This document shows, piece by piece, positions 1 through 7,807 of a stretch of 64,000 nucleotides of DNA. The first letter of the stretch is position 1. The number at the start of each line of letters is the position of its first letter. The stretch comes from Sphingobium scionense (lineage in GTDB: Bacteria; Pseudomonadota; Alphaproteobacteria; Sphingomonadales; Sphingomonadaceae). The position numbers and the translations under genes were made by a program. The stretch is from positions 248,001-312,000 of the forward strand of contig NZ_JACIEU010000002.1 in the NCBI RefSeq assembly GCF_014197035.1. The letters run 5' to 3'. Under the pieces are notes generated by a model. That model worked only from the letters and a program-made list of their open reading frames with translations. It made no database searches and was not told the DNA's origin.

Positions 1-475
1 GCTGCGAACCGCCGCCGCCGGGGAACAGGCCGATCAGGATCTCGGGCAGACCGAGCTGGGTCTTGGGGCTGTCACCGACGAAGCGGCGATGGCAGGCCAG
101 CGCCAGTTCGAAGCCGCCGCCGACGCAGGTGCCCTCGATCGCGCAGGCGACCGGCTTGCCGGCGGTTTCCAGGCGACGGAACAGCTGGTTCAGCACGAAC
201 ACATTGTCGAAGATCGCGGTGGGGGCGGGGCGCTGTCCATCGGCGCTGGCAAGCATCGACCCGAAATATTTCAGGTCCATGCCGGCCATGAAGCCGCTGT
301 CCTTGCCCGATGCGATGACCGCGCCCTTGATGCCTTCTTCCGACGCGATGCGGGTGATGGCGGCGTCGAGATCGGCCAGGAAGTCGGGGCCGATGACGTT
401 CATCGACTGGCCGGGCACGTCGATCGTCAGGGTGGCGATGCCGTCGGCATCGATGTCGAAGCGGATGGTTTCCAT
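1..475 (-). CDS. 3-hydroxyacyl-CoA dehydrogenase/enoyl-CoA hydratase (FadJ/FadB type), 5' part only
   Basis: This is the N-terminal 158 residues of a multifunctional beta-oxidation enzyme; the rest lies beyond the window edge. The visible part is a crotonase domain: it reads [20 protein letters not shown], then a [11 protein letters not shown] oxyanion segment and an [19 protein letters not shown] segment carrying the expected GGGFELAL motif, followed by [20 protein letters not shown] with the second glutamate region. The fatty-acyl hydratase step (trans-2-enoyl-CoA to 3-hydroxyacyl-CoA) is therefore visible; the dehydrogenase half is inferred from family architecture. Start ATG follows an AGGAGAG ribosome site at a normal distance. 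It lies 24 bp behind the thiolase on the same strand, so the two probably form one fad-type operon. Confidence 0.85.
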   Translation of the reverse strand, partial: METIRFDIDADGIATLTIDVPGQSMNVIGPDFLADLDAAITRIASEEGIKGAVIASGKDSGFMAGMDLKYFGSMLASADGQRPAPTAIFDNVFVLNQLFRRLETAGKPVACAIEGTCVGGGFELALACHRRFVGDSPKTQLGLPEILIGLFPGGGGSQ

Positions 476-499
476 ATGTGTCTCTCCTAAATCCGCCGC

Positions 500-1708
500 T
501 TACACGCGCTCGATGATGATGCCGGTGCCCATGCCCGCGCCGACGCACAGGTTGATGAGCGCGGTGCCCTTGCCCGAGCGTTCCAGCTCATCGAGCGCGG
601 TGCCCAGCACCATGGCGCCGGTGGCGCCCAGTGGATGGCCCATGGCGATCGCGCCGCCATTGACGTTGATCTTGCCGTGGTCGAGGTTCATCGCCTGCAT
701 GTAGCGCAGCACGACCGAGGCGAAGGCTTCGTTCAGTTCCCACAGGTCGATGTCGGCGGTGGTCATGCCGGCACGGGCCAGCAGCTTGCCGGCGACAAAT
801 TCCGGGCCGGTCAGCATGATCAGCGGTTCGGAGCCGATCGAGGCCATCGCCTTGATCTTCGCGCGCGGCTTCAGGCCGTATTTCTCGCCGATTTCCCTGT
901 TGCCGACCAGCACGGCGGCGGCGCCATCGACGATGCCGCTGCTGTTGCCGGCATGATGGACATGGTTGACCTTTTCCAGCTCGGGATAGCGCAGCAGGGC
1001 GACCGTGTCGAAGCCGGGCATGTCCTCGCCCAGCGCCTGGAAGCTGGGCTTCAGGCTGCCGAGCGACTGCATCGTCGCGTCGGGGCGCATATGTTCGTCA
1101 TGGTCGAGCGCGATGCCGCCGATCACGTCGCGGACCGGCACGATCGACTTCTTGAAGCGGCCTTCGTCCCAGGCGGCCTTGGCGCGGCGCTGGCTCTCGA
1201 CGGCATAGGCGTCGACATCGTCGCGACTGATGCCGAACTTGGTGGCGATCACGTCGGCGCCGATGCCCTGGGGCGCGAAATAGGTCTTGTAGGCGACCGC
1301 CGGGTCCATTGCCCAGGCGCCGCCGTCCGATGCCATCGGCACGCGGCTCATCGATTCGACGCCGCCGCCGATCGCGAACATCGCTTCGCCCGAATAGACC
1401 TTGGCCGCCGCCATGTTCACCGCTTCCAGCCCCGATGCGCAGAAACGGTTGATCTGCACGCCCGGCACGGTCTGGGCATAATCGGCATTGAGCACGGCGA
1501 CGCGCGCGATATCCGCGCCCTGTTCACCGACCGGACTGACGCAGCCCAGGATCACGTCGTCGACGTCGGCGGTGTCGATCTGGGTGCGGTCGCGCACCGC
1601 TTCGAGCATCTGCGTCGCAAGCTGGATGGGGGTGATGTCGTGGAGCGAACCGTCGCTCTTGCCCCGGCCACGGGGCGTGCGGACGGCGTCGTAGATATAG
1701 GCTTCCAT
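500..1708 (-). CDS. acetyl-CoA C-acyltransferase (thiolase)
   Basis: A 402-residue type I thiolase that cleaves 3-ketoacyl-CoA with CoA at the end of each beta-oxidation round. The acyl-accepting cysteine is C90 in [10 protein letters not shown], the GHPLG histidine is H358 and the second active-site cysteine is C388 in CVGAGMGTG, so all catalytic residues are present and the length is normal. I chose the ATG at 1708 because it follows AAGGAACC and begins the family-typical [17 protein letters not shown]; an upstream in-frame extension of 36 residues has no family resemblance and runs through a palindromic operator. It precedes the FadJ-type gene by 24 bp, matching the usual pairing of thiolase and hydratase/dehydrogenase subunits of the trifunctional complex. 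Confidence 0.93.
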   Translation of the reverse strand: MEAYIYDAVRTPRGRGKSDGSLHDITPIQLATQMLEAVRDRTQIDTADVDDVILGCVSPVGEQGADIARVAVLNADYAQTVPGVQINRFCASGLEAVNMAAAKVYSGEAMFAIGGGVESMSRVPMASDGGAWAMDPAVAYKTYFAPQGIGADVIATKFGISRDDVDAYAVESQRRAKAAWDEGRFKKSIVPVRDVIGGIALDHDEHMRPDATMQSLGSLKPSFQALGEDMPGFDTVALLRYPELEKVNHVHHAGNSSGIVDGAAAVLVGNREIGEKYGLKPRAKIKAMASIGSEPLIMLTGPEFVAGKLLARAGMTTADIDLWELNEAFASVVLRYMQAMNLDHGKINVNGGAIAMGHPLGATGAMVLGTALDELERSGKGTALINLCVGAGMGTGIIIERV

Positions 1709-1766
1709 GGTTCCTTTTCCCTCTCCGTTGGCGGCTTTTGGCGCACCGGAAGTGGCCCTGAATGTA

Positions 1767-1782
1767 TTTACGTTTACGTAAA
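1767..1782. promoter_or_regulatory. perfect palindrome upstream of thiolase operon, LiuR-like operator candidate
   Basis: TTTACGTTTACGTAAA is two perfect 7-bp inverted arms around TT, about 60 bp upstream of the thiolase start. From memory it resembles operators of MerR-family regulators (LiuR type) that control branched-chain amino-acid and fatty-acid degradation in proteobacteria. The palindrome is seen directly; the regulator assignment is inference and no such regulator gene lies in this window. Confidence 0.55.
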
Positions 1783-1880
1783 GTGCAAGCCCGAAATGGT
1801 CGGTTTCCGCCGACATGGCCTTGCCGTAAGGTCAGGTGCGGACCTGATGTGGGGCCGGATTTCAGCGGGGCAAGCGCCAG

Positions 1881-2615
1881 ATGAAGATTGCGGTTATTTC
1901 CGACATCCACGGCAATATCGATGCGCTCGACGCCGTGCTGGCGGACGTGGCCGCACGCAATGTCGATCTATGTGTCAATCTCGGTGACATCCTGTCGGGG
2001 CCGCTCTTCCCCTGCGAGACCGCCGATCGGCTGATGGCGATGGACCTGCCGACGATCCGGGGCAATCATGAGCGGCAATTGCTGACGCTGGCGCCCGACC
2101 GGATGGGCGCGTCGGACCGGGCGACTCATGATCGGCTGGCGCCGCGCCATCGCGACTGGATCGCCGCCTTGCCCGAGACATTGTGGCTGACCGACGAGGT
2201 GCTGATGGTCCATGGCACGCCGGGCAGCGACCTCGACTATTGGCTCGAAACGATCGAGCCGACCGGCTTACGCGGCGCGACCGAGGCGGAGGTCGAGGCG
2301 CGGGCAGGGGGCGTTGTCGCGCCGCTGATCCTGTGCGGCCATACCCATGTGCCGCGCATCCATCGTCGCGCCGATGGTGGGCTGATCGTCAATCCGGGCA
2401 GCGTCGGCCTGCCGGCCTATGACGATGATCGTCCCTGGCCGCACAAGGTGGAGACCGGATCGCCCGAGGCCCGCTATGCGCTGGTCGAGCGGACGGCTGA
2501 CGATTGGCATGCGGAGATCGTCCTGGTCACCTATGACGTCGAACGTGCCGCCGTCACGGCCGATGCACGGGGACGGCCCGACTGGGGCCGGGCGCTGCGC
2601 ACCGGACGGATATGA
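1881..2615 (+). CDS. calcineurin-like metallophosphoesterase (YfcE/MJ0936-like)
   Basis: A 244-residue cytoplasmic metallophosphoesterase. The metal-binding motifs occur in order: D8 and H10 in ISDIHGN, D36 in NLGDIL, N62-H63 in RGNHE, and CGHTH near residue 153, followed by VNPGSVGLP, which is typical of the YfcE/MJ0936 group of phosphodiesterases. Natural substrate is not determinable from sequence. It is divergent from the thiolase operon and may share its intergenic control region. The next gene, an MFS exporter, follows on the same strand after 47 bp, so co-transcription is possible. Confidence 0.85.
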   Translation: MKIAVISDIHGNIDALDAVLADVAARNVDLCVNLGDILSGPLFPCETADRLMAMDLPTIRGNHERQLLTLAPDRMGASDRATHDRLAPRHRDWIAALPETLWLTDEVLMVHGTPGSDLDYWLETIEPTGLRGATEAEVEARAGGVVAPLILCGHTHVPRIHRRADGGLIVNPGSVGLPAYDDDRPWPHKVETGSPEARYALVERTADDWHAEIVLVTYDVERAAVTADARGRPDWGRALRTGRI

Positions 2616-2662
2616 ACCAAAGGTCGAGTCGCGGGTTTGACCGACGTTCCTAAATCCGCTTG

Positions 2663-4333
2663 ATGGTTTGCGTGCCTGACACCGAGTCCCCCCAGCCTTC
2701 CTCGCCCTTTGCCATTCCCATCTTTCGCGCGATCTGGATCGCGAGCCTGGCGTCCAATTTCGGCGGGTTGATCCAGTCGGTCGGTGCGGCCTGGATGATG
2801 ACCTCTCTGTCCGCCTCACCGGTGCTGGTGGCGCTGGTGCCGGCGTCGACGACGCTGCCGATCATGCTGCTCTCGCTCTGGGCCGGCGCGGTCGCCGACA
2901 ATCTGGATCGGCGCAAGGTTATGATGGCCTGCCAGATCGTCATGCTGCTGGTGTCGACGGCGCTTGCGCTGGTCGCCTGGCTCGGCGCGCTGACGCCCTG
3001 GACCTTGTTGGGCTTCACCTTCCTCATCGGCTGCGCAACGGCGGTCAACGGTCCGGCCTGGCAGGCGTCGGTCGGCGACATGGTGCCGCGCGCCGTGCTG
3101 CCCAGTGCCGTCGCGATGAACAGCATGGGTTTCAATCTGGCGCGCAGCACCGGCCCAGCGCTGGGCGGCGTGATCGTCGCGGCGGCGGGGGCGGCAGCGG
3201 CGTTTCTCGCCAATGCGGTCAGCTATATCGGCCTGGTCGCGGTGCTGGCGCGTTGGCGGCCGGAATTGCCACCCAAGCTGCTTCCGCGCGAGCGGCTGGG
3301 CGTCGCGATGTGGGCCGGACTCGGTTATGTCTCCATGTCGCCCAATATCCAGTTGGTGCTGCTGCGTGGCGGGGCCTTTGGCATCGGGGCGAGTGCGGTG
3401 TCGGCGCTGATGCCACTGGTGGCGCGCGATGTGCTCGGCGGCGGCGCACTGACCTTCGGTTTAACCAGCGGCGCCTTTGGCGTCGGGGCGGTGGCAGGGG
3501 CTTTGTCGACCCGGCGATTGCGGACGCGCTTTTCGATCGAGACGATCGTTCGGTCGGCAGCGCTGTCGCTGGCGGCGGGTACGGCTATCACCGCCATGTC
3601 CGGCTATCTGGCGCTGGCGCTGCTGGGCTATTTGCTGGCGGGCGCTGGCTGGGTCATGGCGCTGTCGACCTTCAACGTCTCCGTGCAGATGTCGGCGCCG
3701 CGCTGGGTCGTCGCCCGCGCCGTCGCCATTTACCAGATGACCGCTTTCGGCGGCATGGCGATCGGCGCCTGGCTGTTCGGCAATCTGGCCGAAGGCCATG
3801 GCGTCGATGTCGCGCTTTACGTCTCGGCCGCCGTCCAGTTTTTTGCCGCCATGATCGGCCTGGTCCGACCGCTGCCGCAGATCGGCGAGGATAATCTGGA
3901 CCTGCAGAACCGCTGGCGCGAGCCGGAAACGGCGGTGCCGGTAGAGCCGCGCAGCGGCCCGGTGGTCGTGACGATCGAATATCGCATTCCGGCCGGATCG
4001 GTCGTGCCGTTCCTGAGCGCGATGAGCGAGCGCCGCCGCATCCGCAAGCGGGACGGCGCACATGGCTGGTCGCTGATGCGCGACTTGGGCGATCCGGAAC
4101 TCTGGGTCGAGCGCTATCATGTGTCGACCTGGCTCGACTATGTCCGCCATAACCAGCGGCGCACCATCGCCGACGTCACCAATAGTGAGACGATCCACGC
4201 GCTGCACAGCGGGGGCAAGGCGCCGGTGGTGCATCGCATGCTGGAACGCCAGACCGGATCGCTGCCGCTCAGTCGTGCTCCTGATCCGCGAGAAATGGGC
4301 GACGGTCTGACCGATCCGACGCGATCGACCTGA
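2663..4333 (+). CDS. MFS transporter with C-terminal soluble domain (MFS_3/EntS-like)
   Basis: A 556-residue major facilitator of the EntS-like MFS_3 group. About residues 15-405 contain the twelve hydrophobic segments, starting with IFRAIWIASLASNFGGLIQS and including the cytoplasmic loop motif AGAVADNLDRRKVM. A soluble tail of roughly 130 residues begins near VVVTIEYRIPAG and resembles the antibiotic-biosynthesis-monooxygenase-like tail commonly attached to this group. Substrate unknown; siderophore or drug export is the family norm. An in-frame TTG lies one codon upstream of the ATG, and neither has a clear Shine-Dalgarno, so the exact start is uncertain. A hairpin with a T-run follows the stop. 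Confidence 0.85.
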   Translation: MVCVPDTESPQPSSPFAIPIFRAIWIASLASNFGGLIQSVGAAWMMTSLSASPVLVALVPASTTLPIMLLSLWAGAVADNLDRRKVMMACQIVMLLVSTALALVAWLGALTPWTLLGFTFLIGCATAVNGPAWQASVGDMVPRAVLPSAVAMNSMGFNLARSTGPALGGVIVAAAGAAAAFLANAVSYIGLVAVLARWRPELPPKLLPRERLGVAMWAGLGYVSMSPNIQLVLLRGGAFGIGASAVSALMPLVARDVLGGGALTFGLTSGAFGVGAVAGALSTRRLRTRFSIETIVRSAALSLAAGTAITAMSGYLALALLGYLLAGAGWVMALSTFNVSVQMSAPRWVVARAVAIYQMTAFGGMAIGAWLFGNLAEGHGVDVALYVSAAVQFFAAMIGLVRPLPQIGEDNLDLQNRWREPETAVPVEPRSGPVVVTIEYRIPAGSVVPFLSAMSERRRIRKRDGAHGWSLMRDLGDPELWVERYHVSTWLDYVRHNQRRTIADVTNSETIHALHSGGKAPVVHRMLERQTGSLPLSRAPDPREMGDGLTDPTRST

Positions 4334-4348
4334 AGCGGGGCAAGGCAA

Positions 4349-4370
4349 AGCGGCTTCGCCTGCTCTTTTT
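4349..4370 (+). terminator. putative intrinsic terminator of the MFS gene
   Basis: A six-pair stem (AGC GGC with GCC GCT, one bulged T, loop TTC) is followed directly by CTTTTT. It sits between the convergent MFS and nucleotidyltransferase genes. Confidence 0.5.
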
Positions 4371-4375
4371 GTGCC

Positions 4376-4972
4376 TCAGGTCGGTGTCACCGGGGGGCGG
4401 CCAAGATCCTCCGGCGTGTCGATGTCGTGCAGCACATTGCCGATCGTTTCGATCTGGATGCCGTGGCTCAGCAGCGCGCGCGCGCCCTGGTCGCCTTTGA
4501 GCGCCAGCAGTTCGGGGAAATGCTTGCGCCCGATGAAGGCGGGCGGGGTTGAGGAAAAGCCATCGGTGCTGGCGACGACCGAGCGGATATCCTCCGCCGC
4601 CATGCAGATATGGTTATAATGGGTCTGCGGCACGTCGGGCATGTCGGCCAGGCAGATCAGGATGCCGCGTACCTTGCGCTTGTCCATGAGATGCTCGACC
4701 GCCAGGCGGATGCTGCTCGAAATCCCTTCCTCGGGATGGGCATTGACCAGGATGTCATAGCCGCGCCGATCGAGCTTGCGGTGCAGCACCGGCGCAAATT
4801 CGATCGGCCGGACGACGGCGACCAGTTCGGCAAAGGCCATGGACGCGACCGTTTCCAGCGTGTGCGCGGCGACCGGCTTGCCGCGCAGGTCGGCCATCAG
4901 CTTGTCTTCCTCGCCGAAGCGTGTGGACATGCCGGCTGCCAGCAGGACGGCGGCGATGCGTTCAGTGCGCAT
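4376..4972 (-). CDS. MobA/MocA-like nucleotidyltransferase
   Basis: A 198-residue NTP-transferase of the MobA/MocA type. The nucleotide-binding signature LLAAGMSTRFGEEDKL occupies residues 10-25 and CLADMPDV, with the metal-binding aspartate, lies mid-protein. Members transfer CMP or GMP to molybdopterin or activate other substrates; which one applies here cannot be told. The start at 4972 is chosen because the protein begins MRTERIAAVLLAAG at the beginning of the Rossmann-like fold; a 30-residue upstream extension is Arg/Trp-rich and unconvincing. It is divergent from folE, an interesting proximity to pterin metabolism, though no molybdenum-cofactor genes are seen here. Confidence 0.8.
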   Translation of the reverse strand: MRTERIAAVLLAAGMSTRFGEEDKLMADLRGKPVAAHTLETVASMAFAELVAVVRPIEFAPVLHRKLDRRGYDILVNAHPEEGISSSIRLAVEHLMDKRKVRGILICLADMPDVPQTHYNHICMAAEDIRSVVASTDGFSSTPPAFIGRKHFPELLALKGDQGARALLSHGIQIETIGNVLHDIDTPEDLGRPPVTPT

Positions 4973-5129
4973 GATCGTGCGATTGTAATGACATTTTTCT
5001 GTGGTGCGTTCCCGTTGCCCTGTGATTTGCCACCACAGCGATGTTGTGTCCAGCCGGGGCAAAAGGGCTGGTCAGACGGACCCGCAGTCGCCATATGCCG
5101 GGGCCAACAATTATGGAGTGGCCCAGTTC

Positions 5130-5738
5130 ATGGCATATGATCCCGATGCGGAAACCGTAGGCGAAGGCTCGAAGGAGCCGGTCCCGGCCGAAGTGTCGGA
5201 GGCGATCCGCACCCTCATCCGCTGGTCGGGCGATGCGCCGGAGCGCGAAGGGCTGATGGAAACGCCCGAGCGTGTGGCGCGCGCCTGGCGCGAATATTGC
5301 CGCGGCTATAATGACGATCCGGCCTATCACCTCTCGCGTATCTTCCACGAGGTGGGGGGCTATGACGATGTCGTGCTCTTGAAGGACATCCCGTTCCAGT
5401 CGCATTGCGAACATCATATGGCGCCGATCGTCGGTCGCGCGCATATTGCCTATCTGCCCGGCGACTATGTGGTCGGCATTTCCAAGCTGGCCCGTGTGCT
5501 GCACGCCTATGCCAACCGGCTGCAGGTGCAGGAACGACTGACCTCCGAAGTTGCCAACTGCATCTGGGAAAACCTCAAGCCCCAAGGCGTCGCCGTGGTG
5601 ATCGAGGCGACCCATGGCTGCATGACCGGGCGTGGCGTGCGCACTCCGAACGTCATCATGAAGACCAGCCGCATGCTCGGCGTCTTCCGCGACGACGAGA
5701 AGTCGCGCGAGGAAGTGCTGAAGCTCATCGCCTCGTGA
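5130..5738 (+). CDS. folE: GTP cyclohydrolase I
   Basis: A 202-residue homodecameric-type GTP cyclohydrolase I that converts GTP to 7,8-dihydroneopterin triphosphate, the first step of folate and other pterin synthesis. The zinc ligands are visible: C93 and H96 in SHCEHHMAP and C164 in THGCMTGRG, with H95 as catalytic partner. Length is normal. The start is the ATG at 5130 after a GGAG motif; 43 extra residues readable upstream are not family-like. Its TGA overlaps the GTG of the following pteridine-reductase-like gene by 4 bp, so the two are almost certainly translationally coupled. Confidence 0.95.
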   Translation: MAYDPDAETVGEGSKEPVPAEVSEAIRTLIRWSGDAPEREGLMETPERVARAWREYCRGYNDDPAYHLSRIFHEVGGYDDVVLLKDIPFQSHCEHHMAPIVGRAHIAYLPGDYVVGISKLARVLHAYANRLQVQERLTSEVANCIWENLKPQGVAVVIEATHGCMTGRGVRTPNVIMKTSRMLGVFRDDEKSREEVLKLIAS

Positions 5739-6592
5739 GTGAAGGGGTGAGCGAACAGGAGGAAGTCGCGGAGCCCGCCTATCGCCCGATCGGCGGCACT
5801 AAGAAGGATGGGGGGGCGACCGGCCCCTTGCCGCTCGCCTCGCGCCGGCTGGCGCTGGTGACCGGCGGTCATCGGCGGCTGGGCGGCATCATTTCGGCAG
5901 CGCTGGCGAAGGCCGGCTATTCGCTTGCCATCCACGGTAGCCATGACACGCGGCTCGATTCCCATCTGGCGCTTGCGCTGGAGGAAAATGGCGCGGAATG
6001 GGAAGGCTTCGTCGTCGATTTCGCTGATCCCGAAGCGGCCGAGGAACTGGTCGCGCAGGTTGCCGAGCGCTTTGGCCGGCCGCCCGACCTGCTGGTCAAC
6101 AGCGCCGCGATCTTTGGTCAGGACCGGATCGACAGCGTGACAGCCGACGATCTGATGCGCCATTATGCGGTCAATTGCGCCGCGCCCACGATGCTGACCA
6201 AGGCGTTCGCGACTGTGCCGGCCGGGACGGGCGATCGCTGCATCGTCAATATCCTCGACCAGCGGATCGACCATCCCCATGGCGACCAGTTGGCCTATAC
6301 CCTGTCCAAGCTGGCGCTCGCCGGCCTGACGAAAACGGCGGCCAGCAGCCTGGCGCCGCAGGTGCGCGTCAATGCAGTGGCGCCGGGCCTCACCATCGCC
6401 ACGCCCGATTATGATGCGGATCAGATGGCGCGGCTGGAGCAGCTGATGCCGCTCGGCCGGCTGCCGCAGGCAGAGCAGATCGCGCAGGCGGTGCTCTATC
6501 TGGCCGGGGCGACGGCGGTGACGGGCCAGACCCTCTATGTCGATGGCGGCGCCCATATGCGCAGCTATGATCAGGATTTCATGCATCTTTGA
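5735..6592 (+). CDS. pteridine reductase/FolM-like short-chain dehydrogenase
   Basis: A 285-residue SDR whose cofactor loop is TGGHRRLG (43-50), the TGxxxRxG form found in pteridine reductases rather than the classical TGxxxGxG. The catalytic serine of ordinary SDRs is replaced by D175 in NILDQRID, with Y188 and K192 following; the spacing Asp-13-Tyr-4-Lys matches Leishmania PTR1 (Asp181, Tyr194, Lys198 in my memory). Reduction of dihydropterins (dihydromonapterin, dihydrobiopterin or dihydrofolate) is therefore the likely role, supported by the 4-bp GTGA overlap with folE. A poorly conserved tail of about 35 residues precedes the Rossmann fold; a second GTG at 5747 is an alternative start. 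Confidence 0.82.
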   Translation: MSEGVSEQEEVAEPAYRPIGGTKKDGGATGPLPLASRRLALVTGGHRRLGGIISAALAKAGYSLAIHGSHDTRLDSHLALALEENGAEWEGFVVDFADPEAAEELVAQVAERFGRPPDLLVNSAAIFGQDRIDSVTADDLMRHYAVNCAAPTMLTKAFATVPAGTGDRCIVNILDQRIDHPHGDQLAYTLSKLALAGLTKTAASSLAPQVRVNAVAPGLTIATPDYDADQMARLEQLMPLGRLPQAEQIAQAVLYLAGATAVTGQTLYVDGGAHMRSYDQDFMHL

Positions 6593-6682
6593 CGATAGGA
6601 TCGGCAAAATCGCCGCGTCGCAATGACTGGCGATCCGTTTTTGGCCGACATAGATCGGCGCTGACAGCTTAGGGAGACGGCA

Positions 6683-7459
6683 ATGGCATATGAAACGATC
6701 CTGGTGGAACAGCGGGACGCGGTGACGCTGATCACGCTCAACCGGCCGCAGGCGCTCAACGCGCTCAACAGCCAGGTGCTGGCGGATTTGGGAGCGGCCT
6801 TTGCCGCCTATGATGCCGACCCGACCCAGCATTGCGCGGTGCTGACCGGCAGCGAGAAGGCCTTTGCCGCCGGCGCCGACATCAAGGAGATGGTCGACAA
6901 GGAAGCGGCCGACTTCTTCCTGCAGGATTTCTTCTCCGACTGGCAGACCAAGGTGGTCGCCACCCGCAAGCCGTGGATCGCGGCGGTGGCCGGCTTTGCG
7001 CTGGGCGGCGGGTGCGAGCTGGCGATGATGGCCGACTTCATCCTGGCAGCCGATACCGCCAGGTTCGGCCAGCCCGAGGTGAAGCTGGGCGTGGCGCCGG
7101 GCATGGGTGGGTCGCAGCGCCTGACCCGTGCCGTCGGCAAGGCCAAGGCGATGGAAATGTGCCTGACCGGTCGGATGATGGGGGCTGAAGAAGCCGAGCG
7201 TGCGGGGCTGGTGGCGCGGATCGTGCCGGCGGCCGAGTTGCTCGATGATGCGCTCAAGACGGCAGCGGCGATTGCCGCGATGCCGCCGATGGCGGCGATG
7301 GTGAACAAGGAAATGGTCAACATAGCCTTCGAGACCAACCTGGCCCAGGGCATCCTGACCGAACGCCGCCTGTTCCAGATACTGACCGCCACGCAGGACA
7401 AGAAGGAAGGCATGACCGCCTTCGTCGAGAAGCGTCCGGGCGTCTGGAAAGGGCGATAA
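6683..7459 (+). CDS. enoyl-CoA hydratase (crotonase)
   Basis: A 258-residue crotonase that hydrates trans-2-enoyl-CoA. The oxyanion-hole segment AAGADIKE lies at 62-69, GGGCELAM holds the first catalytic glutamate E112, and FGQPEVKLG holds the second, E132. Length and both glutamates match classical short-chain enoyl-CoA hydratase (EchA/PaaF type). AGGGAGAC precedes the ATG. It stands alone between the pteridine-reductase-like gene and the TonB receptor and ends in a strong double hairpin, so it is probably a monocistron. Acyl chain specificity is unknown. Confidence 0.9.
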   Translation: MAYETILVEQRDAVTLITLNRPQALNALNSQVLADLGAAFAAYDADPTQHCAVLTGSEKAFAAGADIKEMVDKEAADFFLQDFFSDWQTKVVATRKPWIAAVAGFALGGGCELAMMADFILAADTARFGQPEVKLGVAPGMGGSQRLTRAVGKAKAMEMCLTGRMMGAEEAERAGLVARIVPAAELLDDALKTAAAIAAMPPMAAMVNKEMVNIAFETNLAQGILTERRLFQILTATQDKKEGMTAFVEKRPGVWKGR

Positions 7460-7510
7460 AGACCTAAAAAACGATCCTCTCCGGAAAGGAGAGGGTATGC
7501 GATTTTTCGA

Positions 7511-7544
7511 TCCTCTCCAGGCCAGGCCTGGGGAGGATTTTTTG
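7511..7544 (+). terminator. intrinsic terminator after the enoyl-CoA hydratase
   Basis: Arms TCCTCTCCAGGCC and GGCCTGGGGAGGA pair over 13 positions with one G-T wobble and are followed by six Ts. A smaller perfect stem (CCTCTCC/GGAGAGG, 7476-7494) precedes it. Confidence 0.8.
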
Positions 7545-7579
7545 TGCGCGTGTGCGAGGAAGCGGGCATTGATTGAGCA

Positions 7580-7597
7580 ATCTCAATACTTTGAGAT
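7580..7597. promoter_or_regulatory. palindrome upstream of the TonB receptor-dipeptidase pair
   Basis: ATCTCAA-TACT-TTGAGAT is a perfect 7-bp inverted repeat with a 4-bp spacer, about 210 bp upstream of the receptor start. It has the size of a dimeric regulator site but could also be a short RNA hairpin. Confidence 0.35.
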
Positions 7598-7807
7598 GTC
7601 TCGTTCTGGTTAGGAAATCATCATAAGCGCGTGGTGGATTTTCCCGAAGGGCTCGTTTCAGATGACAAATGGATGACATGATCTGCGGTCGCCCGAAGGG
7701 ATGATCGACAGGGCGGGGTCCGGGGAGGAACGGCGCGATAGTTCGAAGGAGCGGGCGCTCCTGATTGGCGCGCACTGCCCCTATTTAAGGGCCTACAGGG
7801 AGCCTCT

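Larger units (their letters stand above)
7460..7807. other. gene-free interval with hairpins and a palindrome
   Basis: This 348-bp stretch contains no convincing gene. It holds a 7-bp hairpin (7476-7494), an intrinsic terminator (7511-7544), a palindromic candidate operator (7580-7597), two short CCCGAAGGG motifs, and the AGGGAG ribosome site for the TonB receptor near its end. Confidence 0.7.

Noticed and set aside
635..1987. Open frame of 450 codons antisense to the thiolase
   Set aside because: Shadow of the thiolase gene; no Shine-Dalgarno or family motif.
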